Numbered from the stretch's first letter, positions 24,101 through 33,556 are shown. The stretch: DNA of 33,838 nucleotides from Christensenella sp. UBA1782 (GCA_002315475.1 DCGI01000094.1:1-33838), one strand, 5' to 3'. The notes: a model not told the origin generated them from the letters alone. A program made the numbers and translations.

Positions 24101-27100
24101 GCGGTAATGGTGGAAATCGCACTGTCCACCGTACCGAATCCCGAACGTATATCGGTACGCCATACCGCATAAGAAACGTCGTACACGCGATAGAACTCGG
24201 CTTCCACGTCGATAGGCCCGTTGAGCCAAATCACGAATACGTACTGTTTTTTGCCGCTGTTGTCGATACGCTCCGAGAAATCCACCACGACGTAGGCGTT
24301 GTTGTTCTTGTCGTTAAAGTCCTGCAACGTGGCGGTATTGCCCGCTTGCGCATAGGTCAAGTATCTCCAACCGGTCGTGGCGCCCTGATCGTAAACGAGG
24401 GAACCTGCCTTTTTACTGGCGGCTGTGTCCGTCTGACGGAATGCCAAACGGTAGAACGCATAGTTTTCTTTGGCTTGACAAGTAATCGTAAGAATGTTAC
24501 AAGCGGCGGTGTTGGCGGCATAATAATCCAATTCGGGCGTTTCTTCCTTATTGGTATTAAACAAGACGGTTCCGCCTTCGCTCGTTCTCTTTTTGCCGTT
24601 GATATCGCACAAACTGTTGGTGGCGTCTTCGGTCGTCTTTTCGGCTTGCACGTACGAATAATTGCTCTTGTCGTAGACGTAGATATATTCGTCACCCGAT
24701 ACTTGATAACCGAGTGCCGTCGTATCGTAATTCAGGTTCTTTTGGTACCCTTTCAAACTGTTTTGGGTATAGTTACTACTGAATTTCCCGGTGCTGAACG
24801 TGTTGTCGGAACCATTGTTGACGGTGTCGCCCACCATATACTTGACGACGTCTTTTAGGTCGTTATCGACGTCTTGGGTGTTGAGCGTTTCGCTGAATTT
24901 TTTACCGATATAGAACTCGACGTTGGACTTCGCATTGCCGTCGGCGTAACGATCGATAAACTTGACACGCAGATAGTTTCCGATATTGACGGTATAGACG
25001 TATTCGGTAATCACTTCGTTATCGGCGAGGACGTTGGTCGTGGAAAGAAGCTCGCCCACTTTGTTCTGAACGTCCGATTCGTATACGTTTATATCGGTAT
25101 AGTACAGATTCTCGCCGTTATAATATTTATAAGGATTGGTTACGATGACGTGAATACGCGTCTTTTCCTTGTAGTCGATCTTGAAGGTTCTGTCCCCCAA
25201 AGAATCCACCGAGAAGGATAAAGTGTACTCATCGACATACGCGTTATAGGTATAGGAAAGACCTCTGTTACCGTCTTGAATCTCCGTCCATTCTCCGTTC
25301 AAGAATTCGTAAACGGCAAACACACCGAAGATTTTCGTCGCATGGAGTTGATTCGCCGAGAAAGTCAGTTTGACTTTGGTAAAGTACGGGAAGGATTCGT
25401 CAAAGTGACCGCTGTTGGTATCCAACAAGCCTACCGTCTTATCCTCTTCGTTACTGACGCTGCTCTTGACGAAACCGGCTTTTTCGGCCGTTGTCTTTTG
25501 ATCGTTATAGGAAGCCAACGATACGGGGCCGACCAAACTGCCGCTTTCGGCGTAATACACGTTACTGGAGAGGGCAATTTGATAATGAATGATATTCGTA
25601 TAATAATAGAAGTAAACGGTCGTCTGTCCCAAACCGACGTCGCAGTTTAAGAGGTTGGAAGTGTTGAAGTTTAATTGCGTACGCGCGGTCATTGCTTCGT
25701 TGATATTGGCAAAGTGCGTCGGCAGTCCGACGTCTTTGGTTTCGGTTCCGATAGAAGCGTACGTCTTGACCGCACCGCCCTCTCGGCTGATTTGATAGCC
25801 TTCTTCCAAAAGCGGTTCTATAATCAACGAGGAGAAGTGCGTAACCTCTTTTGCCGAATAAACGGTGATTTGTTTGTTATCGGTCGCGCCGTTTCTGCCG
25901 TTTTTGGTGACGAAACTCTTTTGAGAATCGTTCAAAACAATGGCAACCGTATAAACGATAGGTGCTAAGTCAATGGAAACGTTGATTTCATCGTATCCGA
26001 CATCGCTCAAAAGGGAAGCGGTAACAAGGAAAACAACCGAATAGTTATAGGTAGCGGAGGCTGTTCCGTCGATTTTGGCGAGCATGCTTTTCGATACCGT
26101 ATACGTTTGCAACAGTTTATTCTCCTGCAACCCGTCCAACGTGTAACCGTTGACGGTAAAGTTATTCAAACGGTAACCGTCGGGCGTCGTGAATTCGTAT
26201 TGCACCACACCGAAGTGTTGTGCAACCTGCGTGGTAATTTCGGAAGCAACCGTGTTACTCTTAAAAGTATACGGCGTTTGCATTTCGTTCCGAATGGTCA
26301 AATAGTTGCCGTTCGCTTTGTCCAAAATGCTCATCTTGACGGCGGTATTGTTCTTCGTTTCCGAAGTGTCGCCGTCGGCATCGGTACGCGAAATATCGGT
26401 AACGATCTTATACTGTTTTATCGTAACGGAAATTTCCAAAAGCATATCGCTTTCCACTTGCAACGCGGCATCTCGATTGACGGGGTGGAACGTAAGGTAT
26501 TTTACGTCCTGCACGCCCGTTTCGCTCAGCACGAAGGTTTTGGAAATACCCGTCTTTTTCCAGTCGCCCGTATTGACGTCTTGCGTCACGTAATGAATGT
26601 CTATCTGCGTAGCGACGATTTCGTAACCGACGTTCGGTTCCAACGTGATGCTGACTTCGTCATAGGCGTGGACGTCCACCGTCCAAGGCGAATAGGACGT
26701 GGAGGACTGTACGGTTTGCTTTTCGAATTTATTATTATATTCATTAAAGGACGTTTGAATGTTTTTAATGTACGATTCGTTGTTGAGAGAATACATTAAA
26801 TAATAGCTTTTCCGTTCCAAATAAATACGGAAAATCAAATCCAACTTTACCGAGCTTGCCGAAACTCTGCCGTCGGTGAAGAAATAATCCTGCTCGACGT
26901 TGGGTTCGTCCGCCGTCATGTAGACGCTGTCGTCCCCTTCCACGACTTCCACTCTCGCCACTTGATAACCGTCCGCAAGCACGATGCTCGCCGCCGTTTC
27001 ATCTCCCCAATACACCGTCCACTTTTCGGCGTTGGTCTTTTCGTTATAGAAGGCGTTGACCGTTTCGCCGACGACGTCGTCCGAATAGACGATGGCTGTT

Positions 27101-30100
27101 TCCACCGAGTACTGACGCACTTGGAAATAGGCACCCATGGTGAAGCTTTCCGACACGTCGACGGGACCGTATTGTACCGTTCCTTCCACGTCGCCGGTAT
27201 AATTATTCGGTTGCGAACCGTACGCCAGTTGCATCGTGGCGGAAGAGTCGTTCTTCTTAACCGTTTTGGTCATATTGTACAGGTAAACGCCTTTCTCGTA
27301 GAAATAGGATTCCAGCTCGAACGTTACTTTCGTATTGTAGGCGAGAGACTTCTGAATAATCAAGGATTTCGTTCCCGTCGTACGGTACTCCGATTTACCC
27401 TTGTCGTCTTCCACAATCATCGTAATATTGACGTATTCGTCTGCCTTACCGCCCGTTGTGGATACCTTAACGCCTTTATTGTACACAACCGCTTCAATTC
27501 TCACATCGTAATATTTAATGATAAATTCTACCGAAACCACCGTGGTGCGGTAGAAGGTAAACTCATAAGAATCGTTACTGATATAAGCCGCCTTGTTTTC
27601 GCCGTTCACCAAGAAAGAATCTCTGTCGTAGCCGTTGTTCGGCGTGGTCGTAACCATGCAACGCAAACCGTACTCGATAAAGATTTCGTACTGCGTGGCA
27701 CCGTCCACGAAAAGGACTTCTTTCTTTTCGGCGGTAACGTCGGTATCGACCGCCGCAAACACGATGGTCGTCGGCTCGTACACCGAACCGACCTTTCTGT
27801 AAACCACCTTTTCAAGGGGATGATAATAGAATGTCGTCAGTGCGTTATCGGTACCTTTTTCCCGTCCGAACAAGACGATAAAGCTATCGCTCGATGCCGC
27901 CGACGCATTGGAGAACGTAATCTCCGTCGTACCGCCTTTCCCCGTTTGTTCTAACGATAACGCATACATTTGACGCTTAAACGTCAAGGTTATTTTTTCA
28001 ATGTCCGAAGTGACGCCGGTGGGCGTTTCTTCCGAATCGTAGAACCAAAATCTGTTAAAGTACACCTGACCGCCCGTAGAAGAAAGAATACCCGTACCGT
28101 CATCGTAGGTACGCGTAATCACAGACGAAGCGTCTTTGCCGTATCCTTTATAGGTAATCGACATACTATATAGATAATAGCCTCCGCTGACGGCGGGAGA
28201 AACGTTGATAAAGAAGTTATCGCCGTGCGCAATGCCGTCTTTCTCGCTACCGTACTTGTCGGCTCCGTTTTTGGGATACTGACAAGCAATCGTACCCGCA
28301 CCGGCGAGACCGGCAAAGTTTGCCGAGTCGTTGACGATTTCGTACGTAAAGCTATACCGATTGATTTCGTAAATGACTTTGATCGTCAAATCTTCGGTAA
28401 TGCCCGCTCCGGTACCACCGTACTCGAAAATATCGATGGTATTATTATTGATAGTCCCTAAGTCTTGCGACCGATAAGAAGAAAGTTCTCCGTTGATATA
28501 TACCTGCCCGATATGATAGCCTTTGTCCGCCGTCATCAACACGTATATCGAAGCACCGTACGGTACGGCTATGCCGTTTGCTCCGTCCACCAAATTCAAG
28601 CCCGTCATCCCTTGCAGACTCTTATCCACCAAGCTGATTTCGGTACTTCCGTTGACGCTGCCCGTATCGACTGACACGTGATAGGTATAGCGGTAGAAGA
28701 CCGCTTCCACCTCGACGTCGCCGCAAACGGTATAGGCGTACACCCCTGCGGTATATTCTCGGACGAAAGAATCGTAATTCAATTTTCCGCTTTGCCAGTT
28801 TTCATCGGTAAAGGCAATCAACGTTCCGTTAATATAGAAAGCGTCCAAATAATAATTGGCGTCTGCCGAAACGGTAACGTCTATCGTACTGCCATAAGGT
28901 ACCGTCGTACTCTTTACGCCGTTATACAAGACGCTTCCGTTTCCGTTATCGGAACAGGTAATATTGTATTTTAACACGGAAACTTTCGCATAGACTTCCA
29001 CTTCTCCGGCAAACACGTCGGTGGGAACGGTGACGACGGTCATCCGTTTGCGGTCGGTTCCGTTCGTTCCGACGGCGGCGGTTATGCCGTTTGCCAACGA
29101 AACGCTCTCGGGCAAAACGGTCACCGTCGTTTTTTCTCCTCCGACCATACCGGTCAAAGTGATTTTATCGATTTCATATCCGTTTTCGGCAAGAACGGTG
29201 ATCACGTCGTCGGTCGTACCGTACGCCACCGAAGCGTAATACTTATCGGGGGTACCGATTGCATACGAATAGCCGGACGGGACGTCGTTTGCGGGAGCGT
29301 TTTCCGTTTCTATATAGACTTCTACGTTTTTCTTCACCGAAGGCAACAACAAAGAGTATTTCGTCATGGCGTAGGTGACGGGTTTATCTTCACCGTCCAC
29401 ACGCAATGCGGAAATCACTTTACCCGCCACCGTTTGAACGGAATATTGTACGTTTTCTCCGTACACCACCGTAAAGTCGTACGATTTGGCAAGGGTATGC
29501 GTTTCCCCTCCCGTTACCGAAACGGCGTTACTCTCGGAAGCACGGAAAGTCACCGTAAAGGAATCTTTTCGGAACACGAACCGCACGACGATATCTTCGG
29601 CAACGGCGTTCATCTCTTTCATAAAGGTATTACCGACCGAAGAAATGCTTTCGTATACGTCGTTTTTATAATAGCCGACACATTTTGAACCGTTGACGGG
29701 AGAAACCATCAATTTGATATTCTGTCCGCGATGCACTTTGACCGAAGTGGTCTGCGAGGCACTTCCGTCTACGGCGATGGAACAAGCCTGCATCCCGTCG
29801 TCTTCGGCTACGCTGACGGTATAAAAAATTTCTTCGGTAACGATATGGAGGTTCATATCCTTTTGGGGCAGAATCATCACCTTCACCGAAGTAATACGAT
29901 TATCTTTGACGACCGAATTATCCCCGATGCCTTTTTCCTTCACCCCTAACTCTTTCTTCAGGAAAGTCAAAACCTCCGTCACAAAGCTCCGAGACGGAGC
30001 GGCGTTTTGCGCCGCCGACGAGAAACTTTCGTAATCTCCGTTCACAACGGCAAAAACGGTTTCTTCCTTGCTGTCCGTTTCCTGCCCGTATAAATATTCC

Positions 30101-32763
30101 GTACCCTTATACGTGGCGGTTCCGTAGGTGTAATAATACGCACCTTCTATATATTGCAAAGAAACGCCGTACGAAACGCCGTTGATTTCCCAGTCGTAAA
30201 AGACGACGGAATCGGTGGTATCGAACACGTTATACCGTACGCCGTTTATCCGAACGTTGGAAACGTACTGTCCTTCGTCGGCTTCGATCGCGTAAAACAG
30301 TCTGCTGCCGGGCGAACATTCTTTTTCGCCGTCCGCCTGCTCCATATCCGCTTTTTCACCGTTCAACGTCGTCGTTTTGACCGAACCTTTTGCGGGCTGA
30401 TTGATGCTGACGGTATAACTTATATCGGAATAGGTAATTTCTATCGTCAAGTCGGAAGTGCAACGCTCCAACAAAACGGAATACTCCCGCAAGCCCTTTC
30501 CTTCCAACAAGCCGCCGTAGTACTCTCCGAGATAGGTGACGCCTTTCACCGTCCCCGTCAACGCTATCGACTTGATTTCATACGCCGACTCCGCCGACCG
30601 AATCAACAGTTCCAACGTGGCGTTATGGTTGTACGAAAAGACTATCGTCTGATCGCCGTACATGTCCTCTTTGGCTTTGTCAACGACGATACCCGAATAC
30701 AACGAAGAACCGTTTTGGACGGTAACGGTGTACCGAATGGGCGCAAACGTCACGTGGAAGGTGTTATCCACCGTTTCGATAACGACGGGCGCAATGGAAC
30801 CGGATGCGATTTCGGCATCCCCGTACACGTCGGTGACGTCGCCGTGCTTCCACGTATACGCCGAAACGCAGTTCCCTTCGTCGGCATAAAAATAAATCTT
30901 ATAGGTGTAAATTTCATACAAGGTATACGAACCCGAAACCGTCGTCGTCGAAGTATAACCGAGATCGGAAGTAATCTCCAACGCCACCGTTCCCGAACCG
31001 GTCGACTGCACGTTTAAGGTGTGTTCTACCGATTTCCATCTGGGCACCATATGAATTTCGTATTTATCGAAATAGGCGTTACCGATATATTGTTCTTTCG
31101 CGATAATTTGCGTCTTATCGTCCACCAATTCTTTGGTCAGTTCGTCTTCCCAACCGACGAACACGTTTTTGGTCAGCGTCGGCTTAACCGTCGGCAAACC
31201 TCCGCCGCTTCCGATCGTGTTTTGGAACAGTACCTGAATGGAATATTCTTCCGTTACGTCACTCGTCGAATAATCAAAAACAATGGTATACTCGATTTTA
31301 TCCCATTTGGCAATCAACGAGGTCGGCTCTTCAAAGATTTTTTCGTTATTAATGATGGCTTGTTCGGGATCGGCTTTATCGTACCAACCGACGAAAGTCA
31401 TACCCACAACGTCGGAGGGCAACAGCACGAACGTTTTATCCAATACCAGTTTGGCACCCTCTTCGGTCTTCGCTTTTTCCTGCAAAGCCTTTCCGACGGT
31501 CGTGCCGTATGTAATATCACTGACTACGCACTCTTGATTGTTCTTTACCGAGTTTTGATAGTTGATAAAGGTTACCGTACTCTTGGAATAGACAAAACAA
31601 GCACGAATTTTTATATCGTCCATATACTTATCGGGGATAAAGGTTAAAGCAAACTTCGTCCCTTCGTTCCCCGACGCATTGGAACTGAATAAACAGGGTT
31701 CTCGATTGTCCCCGATATAAACGGTAATTTCGGCGGCACCGATTTCTCCGATCTTATCCAAAGAAATCCACTGACATTCTTCATCGTTTTTGGTTTTGTA
31801 CCCCCAAATCTGCCATTTGTTAAACTCTCGGGAATTATAAGGGGATGCGATAACAGTCGCTTTCTCGTCGTAAGCGTAATAGCCGCACTCGTTGGCGTTG
31901 GTTTCCCCCATTACGTTACCGTATTGGTCGGAGCTGACTTCCACTTCCACGTCGGTCGCCGTCTTGACGTATTGCGGATAAATGCTCATGTTACGGATGA
32001 CGTGCGTGTAGTCTTCTTCGCTGACCGACCAACCTTGGAACGTCATACCGTAGACGCTCATGGCGGGATCGGTCATTTGCGGAATACCCGTCGCTTTTTC
32101 ACCGTACACGACGTCGCAAGAACCGGCTACCGTTCCGTCGTACGCAAAGAAAGTCACGCGAAAAACCGCCTTTTGGAAGTTTGCCATGATTTCTTTCGAC
32201 TCGTTGACGGCAAGATCCTTTCTCGTGGCATACGGATACCCGTCGCTCCACTCCGAAAAAACGTATCCCGTCTCGGGAATGGCAATGACGGTATCGCCGT
32301 CTTGTCCGCTGGTAATCAACTGGTTGTTTTCCCCTTGAATACTTCCGCCGATACTGGCGAGATAGGTCAAACGGCAGTTTACGTCTTTCACCTTCACCGT
32401 AATGGTCTGTTCGAATCCGCCGTAACTCAACGAAACGTTCTGCGTCCCGCTTTTCGTAACGTCCAAACCTTCGCTGATCATGTTCGACATGGATACCACT
32501 TCGGTAGAACCGTCGTCATAGGTAACCGTAAGACCGATTTTTCCGATATCGCTGCCTAGCCCGATTTCTTTATCGGCGTATTCGATACTGACGATATTGA
32601 CGGCTTGTTCGGTCTGCTCTTGTTCGGGATTGGTTAGGGGAAGATACACAAGCAGCAAAAAGACGAGAGCAATCGCAAGCGCAACAACCGCAATGATCGC
32701 TCCCAAGTACCCGCCGTTTGTAAAAACCTTACGTTTTCCGTCGTTATAATGAATACCTCTCAT
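18148..32763 (-). CDS. Giant surface protein: N-terminal membrane anchor, InlB-type repeats, GLUG-type beta-helix
   Basis: The protein has 4871 residues, roughly 0.5 MDa. I chose ATG 32763 because GGAGG lies 5 nt upstream; an in-frame TTG at 32775 overlaps that ribosome site. Residues 1-20 are basic and are followed by one hydrophobic helix at about 20-42 (YLGAIIAVVALAIALVFLLLV) with no cleavage site, so it should be a signal anchor with the bulk outside. An Ig-like domain (about 50-125, VTYDDGSTEV) follows. Many bacterial repeats of the InlB B-repeat/Flg_new kind come next, with GYVFSEWSDG, MTFQGWS, MTFVGWYDK and NVFVGWEDE near the N-terminus and RFAGWQ and RFTGWH far downstream. From about residue 3850 on, GLUG-type motifs recur (VGGLVAY, AGGLFGY, TGGLVGI, VGGIAGS, AGGAVGA, YGGVVGY, LGGIVGF), indicating a right-handed beta-helix. 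No LPXTG or C-terminal anchor is present. The likely role is adhesion or polysaccharide binding (inference). Confidence 0.9.
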   Translation of the reverse strand: MRGIHYNDGKRKVFTNGGYLGAIIAVVALAIALVFLLLVYLPLTNPEQEQTEQAVNIVSIEYADKEIGLGSDIGKIGLTVTYDDGSTEVVSMSNMISEGLDVTKSGTQNVSLSYGGFEQTITVKVKDVNCRLTYLASIGGSIQGENNQLITSGQDGDTVIAIPETGYVFSEWSDGYPYATRKDLAVNESKEIMANFQKAVFRVTFFAYDGTVAGSCDVVYGEKATGIPQMTDPAMSVYGMTFQGWSVSEEDYTHVIRNMSIYPQYVKTATDVEVEVSSDQYGNVMGETNANECGYYAYDEKATVIASPYNSREFNKWQIWGYKTKNDEECQWISLDKIGEIGAAEITVYIGDNREPCLFSSNASGNEGTKFALTFIPDKYMDDIKIRACFVYSKSTVTFINYQNSVKNNQECVVSDITYGTTVGKALQEKAKTEEGAKLVLDKTFVLLPSDVVGMTFVGWYDKADPEQAIINNEKIFEEPTSLIAKWDKIEYTIVFDYSTSDVTEEYSIQVLFQNTIGSGGGLPTVKPTLTKNVFVGWEDELTKELVDDKTQIIAKEQYIGNAYFDKYEIHMVPRWKSVEHTLNVQSTGSGTVALEITSDLGYTSTTTVSGSYTLYEIYTYKIYFYADEGNCVSAYTWKHGDVTDVYGDAEIASGSIAPVVIETVDNTFHVTFAPIRYTVTVQNGSSLYSGIVVDKAKEDMYGDQTIVFSYNHNATLELLIRSAESAYEIKSIALTGTVKGVTYLGEYYGGLLEGKGLREYSVLLERCTSDLTIEITYSDISYTVSINQPAKGSVKTTTLNGEKADMEQADGEKECSPGSRLFYAIEADEGQYVSNVRINGVRYNVFDTTDSVVFYDWEINGVSYGVSLQYIEGAYYYTYGTATYKGTEYLYGQETDSKEETVFAVVNGDYESFSSAAQNAAPSRSFVTEVLTFLKKELGVKEKGIGDNSVVKDNRITSVKVMILPQKDMNLHIVTEEIFYTVSVAEDDGMQACSIAVDGSASQTTSVKVHRGQNIKLMVSPVNGSKCVGYYKNDVYESISSVGNTFMKEMNAVAEDIVVRFVFRKDSFTVTFRASESNAVSVTGGETHTLAKSYDFTVVYGENVQYSVQTVAGKVISALRVDGEDKPVTYAMTKYSLLLPSVKKNVEVYIETENAPANDVPSGYSYAIGTPDKYYASVAYGTTDDVITVLAENGYEIDKITLTGMVGGEKTTVTVLPESVSLANGITAAVGTNGTDRKRMTVVTVPTDVFAGEVEVYAKVSVLKYNITCSDNGNGSVLYNGVKSTTVPYGSTIDVTVSADANYYLDAFYINGTLIAFTDENWQSGKLNYDSFVREYTAGVYAYTVCGDVEVEAVFYRYTYHVSVDTGSVNGSTEISLVDKSLQGMTGLNLVDGANGIAVPYGASIYVLMTADKGYHIGQVYINGELSSYRSQDLGTINNNTIDIFEYGGTGAGITEDLTIKVIYEINRYSFTYEIVNDSANFAGLAGAGTIACQYPKNGADKYGSEKDGIAHGDNFFINVSPAVSGGYYLYSMSITYKGYGKDASSVITRTYDDGTGILSSTGGQVYFNRFWFYDSEETPTGVTSDIEKITLTFKRQMYALSLEQTGKGGTTEITFSNASAASSDSFIVLFGREKGTDNALTTFYYHPLEKVVYRKVGSVYEPTTIVFAAVDTDVTAEKKEVLFVDGATQYEIFIEYGLRCMVTTTPNNGYDRDSFLVNGENKAAYISNDSYEFTFYRTTVVSVEFIIKYYDVRIEAVVYNKGVKVSTTGGKADEYVNITMIVEDDKGKSEYRTTGTKSLIIQKSLAYNTKVTFELESYFYEKGVYLYNMTKTVKKNDSSATMQLAYGSQPNNYTGDVEGTVQYGPVDVSESFTMGAYFQVRQYSVETAIVYSDDVVGETVNAFYNEKTNAEKWTVYWGDETAASIVLADGYQVARVEVVEGDDSVYMTADEPNVEQDYFFTDGRVSASSVKLDLIFRIYLERKSYYLMYSLNNESYIKNIQTSFNEYNNKFEKQTVQSSTSYSPWTVDVHAYDEVSITLEPNVGYEIVATQIDIHYVTQDVNTGDWKKTGISKTFVLSETGVQDVKYLTFHPVNRDAALQVESDMLLEISVTIKQYKIVTDISRTDADGDTSETKNNTAVKMSILDKANGNYLTIRNEMQTPYTFKSNTVASEITTQVAQHFGVVQYEFTTPDGYRLNNFTVNGYTLDGLQENKLLQTYTVSKSMLAKIDGTASATYNYSVVFLVTASLLSDVGYDEINVSIDLAPIVYTVAIVLNDSQKSFVTKNGRNGATDNKQITVYSAKEVTHFSSLIIEPLLEEGYQISREGGAVKTYASIGTETKDVGLPTHFANINEAMTARTQLNFNTSNLLNCDVGLGQTTVYFYYYTNIIHYQIALSSNVYYAESGSLVGPVSLASYNDQKTTAEKAGFVKSSVSNEEDKTVGLLDTNSGHFDESFPYFTKVKLTFSANQLHATKIFGVFAVYEFLNGEWTEIQDGNRGLSYTYNAYVDEYTLSFSVDSLGDRTFKIDYKEKTRIHVIVTNPYKYYNGENLYYTDINVYESDVQNKVGELLSTTNVLADNEVITEYVYTVNIGNYLRVKFIDRYADGNAKSNVEFYIGKKFSETLNTQDVDNDLKDVVKYMVGDTVNNGSDNTFSTGKFSSNYTQNSLKGYQKNLNYDTTALGYQVSGDEYIYVYDKSNYSYVQAEKTTEDATNSLCDINGKKRTSEGGTVLFNTNKEETPELDYYAANTAACNILTITCQAKENYAFYRLAFRQTDTAASKKAGSLVYDQGATTGWRYLTYAQAGNTATLQDFNDKNNNAYVVVDFSERIDNSGKKQYVFVIWLNGPIDVEAEFYRVYDVSYAVWRTDIRSGFGTVDSAISTITATDNGDTLFGTPFASATETGKATLSYGAEFTLEVLSDAILSNYVFVGWYVNDINLISTLNKGVPEKNRYKQRISLQAQELSGLVSDGTEATDVVIYARFEPVIDVQVLNEKFYSFPDHFNSWAMGTAYVSYYGYNDGIIDAESTTVTIAEEDPEGRKIAQVLNAVEQSGASKYGKEWSDLYVDANYGKGTSGSLSENYRIFSAWEEFSVLHENITNSDYITNSWVTTKLELLMDNMDNDVRFAGWQYYNWKTQEWQDIGYSYKDASFGSEYVIDFTKESYAFSLDYLYSYYTADQVQKANMPYAISVTNEFNLCQSEADVAGKRPLLIRANTYKEVTIKLLQYAYSDTYEKGLEGIDRSELSEDIVHPIISAYTLQNEEDGRNITDTSGVSGTYEYGTELEIKYDSNENEEIYNDDRSIRYRFTGWHVMIDGTMYCLEGSTSGNFVFRYRLLCAPMMSNTDMKLNAYYVTQYKQIIHSYGVSSSGERTFESCYSSLSGEASPDFYITATATATPISIPVATMSNNLVNFKPTTADANTFALTSTSKNEYMKVYSAPENGDICLPLLSDGAEYVSDKGRTMECYLDAGLTFRIVVCKEEDKTSTADIKNGRDTNGYNHEFDTLYQVIENDVITQDFSSYYNTGDATYSVNGSGVSSLYLTNRAFAVWNTITVVDAYVNGTWGSIYSQFTKYDAASSSFRNVTTAALTEIDVTDQAKAEENWTYACRQYFYYDNAQNRVVATEDDNPNKAEYRNRSYYTVEGVFNRAESYKSYVSNKNFTVDIQYVTTAVLVFYNMIYESGISVVEEHLIRDLTGGKKTLLTVWDDDGVRYGDWVADGEKIKALMSGGSQANGEVVIRVTLQRMDNSGGYAKQVKYALNGMKEGSGIETDRAIYDGSGRTLFNPMTEGYGRWFEYNMNEYFGVLSNSPIRNTLVFGKGADGTNTTVNTQKVGIHATVSYAYNTAHCGNGTAENPYYVYIPLTDSYAYTTDNTQLRFLDTFWKNNEYSCQDSDNKQTYFKIYMQSGQINLQGQNLSSGSVVNDPKGNTAYWTPLFMDTEGDSTDGNETIIRGFDGVLLGNGAVFEGLAMYGNFSGQYYGIFAKVCGGTVRDVTLRNAFVDLTGNPETEYVGGLVAYAKDITLINITVQLYTTLAYGNHHLYGTSGITGAAVYMQSDSFGFVGSVVGCGQNVIADTIVLDYRNGDYLVDITTESGYSGALFGAVEGGNMQNIYVRNGSNGWIAIDGSDSSSKAAGGLFGYLGGAFTTQSSVPTTQNPLLVKNVQITSDTYSRGLSLIIGNEYTLSTGGLVGIVGYGCTLEDVRIHHANTDNFYVNKATYTEARRGTVLQAKTTSILDSSDKEGKRMASSMSYGFVGGIAGSNYGTISGSSSGLSGGNYTQTGLIHIYAGTAGGAVGANFGTVQNIYLYTADTNAFRALVWQPTDTTQSLNYGGVVGYNYAGTNADKDDRSAVSFAVVGGEAKNVKFNVNGLVTDCYVRGTASGSSEENSLGTSAFSSSVLYVFERTGMYDDTYKSGSTFYTRTSWTDKGATGQTATPISSLQISKNRNYLRLGGIVGFSSGRIYNSGIRAAKVSTYCNRYAYRDSPSNGAIGGYAWAIQAGLICGYFNPNDNDIEGCSSIMDLFGTGLMDISSLSDINTNRIQSCYASNSYLIINGSLWMDDMWECNNSMGGGSYYDYSLPVGIAASAIVGGTGPNADSDFAVSNCAATGNTLSAVFQAYGSDFATTNEKSKDSGWYIRQETTESKSSSLWGISKAKYVHKAYIYCKRVYCMVELNFAAIASGFTTERTGVSRDSNIASACYYADNAQVCTAQPDFSNIQSLTYKSMESGETKDTSNPYNNLTFGSSATQRYITYSGEVQGPSGNGALKGYMQSTVMQNSTPIESLSGMSQKTFISTVDSRVDIVSYGFMRTSSGVRVLRTDPDTGLYLAYGKPGGDAIYKRSDGTWEKLGRQNLTSAFAQGNMVYID

Positions 32764-32828
32764 AATAGCCTCCAAAACTATCCGAATCTAAAAAGGGCAG
32801 ACCTATCCCCTTTTGTATTATTTATTAT

Positions 32829-32857
32829 ATTATAGCACACGCGTGCAAAAAATACAA
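32829..32857 (-). promoter_or_regulatory. Promoter of the giant surface-protein gene
   Basis: On the minus strand, TTGTAT (32852-32857) is separated by 17 bp from TATAAT (32829-32834), with TGC directly upstream making an extended -10. The palindrome CACGCGTG (32838-32845) sits in the spacer. The leader to ATG 32763 is about 60 nt. Confidence 0.65.
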
Positions 32858-33420
32858 CTAAAAAAACTTTTATAACGTATTTAAGAACCGTTTTCCCACT
32901 TACCCTCCCTTTTCCGCCCTTTTGCCCTGCCATTCCCGTCCCAATAAAAATATCGTTATTTTTTCAAAAATATCTTACCGTTTCCTTTTCATTTTCCGTC
33001 TTTCTATTGCATTTTTACATATTGTTCACTTCGTAACGATTTTGGTTTATATTTCTTTCCGTCCTATTAAGTCTATGGCGTTATATTGTATTTAGGTATC
33101 CTTTTTTATGTTTTAGGAACTACAAACTCATCAATCGACCTATATTCCTAAATAGGCGTTGCAAGAAAATAAACAATAAACTTTCTATTTCCGTTTTATT
33201 GTTTTTTAATTATTTCCGACAAAATATACGAAAGTTATTTCTTGATTTCCCTCTGTTTTTCAAAACTATTTTCCTAAAAAAGGATTATGTTTTATTCGTC
33301 TTTTCTTTCCTATGATTGACCGATATGGCAGCGAAGCTTTCCGATTTACCGATAGGCGCATGCCGACGACGGAAACTCTTGTCTGCCGTTTCCCAATTTT
33401 TTTTGACTTTTTTATGATAT
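32858..33420. other. Gene-free AT-rich, pyrimidine-biased region
   Basis: About 560 bp contain no plausible gene on either strand. The plus strand is strongly poor in G in the first ~200 bases (32881-33060), with long C/T runs. Near 33330-33390 there is a GC-richer patch with short inverted pieces (GGC-GCAT-GCC). I see no terminator or known RNA here. Confidence 0.5.
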
Positions 33421-33451
33421 TTGCTTGATTTTTTTTAGAAAGGATGATAAT
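33421..33451 (+). promoter_or_regulatory. Possible tRNA-Leu promoter
   Basis: GATAAT (33446-33451) lies 19 nt before the tRNA, a good distance for a -10. The best -35 candidates are TTGCTT (33421-33426, 19-bp spacer) and TTGATT (33425-33430, 15-bp spacer). Neither spacing is ideal. Confidence 0.4.
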
Positions 33452-33469
33452 ATATATATGCTTATTTTT

Positions 33470-33556
33470 GCCGGTGTGGTGGAATTGGCAGACGCGCGGG
33501 ACTCAAAATCCCGTGGTAGCAATATCGTATCGGTTCGACCCCGATCACCGGCACCA
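33470..33556 (+). tRNA. tRNA-Leu (anticodon CAA)
   Basis: This is an 87-nt type-II tRNA with CCA encoded. The acceptor stem GCCGGTG pairs with CACCGGC. The anticodon stem CGGGA/TCCCG holds loop CTCAAAA, giving anticodon CAA, which reads UUG leucine codons. A long variable arm follows, then the T stem ATCGG/CCGAT with loop TTCGACC. The discriminator base is A, as in leucine tRNAs. A T-rich terminator follows at once. Confidence 0.96.
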
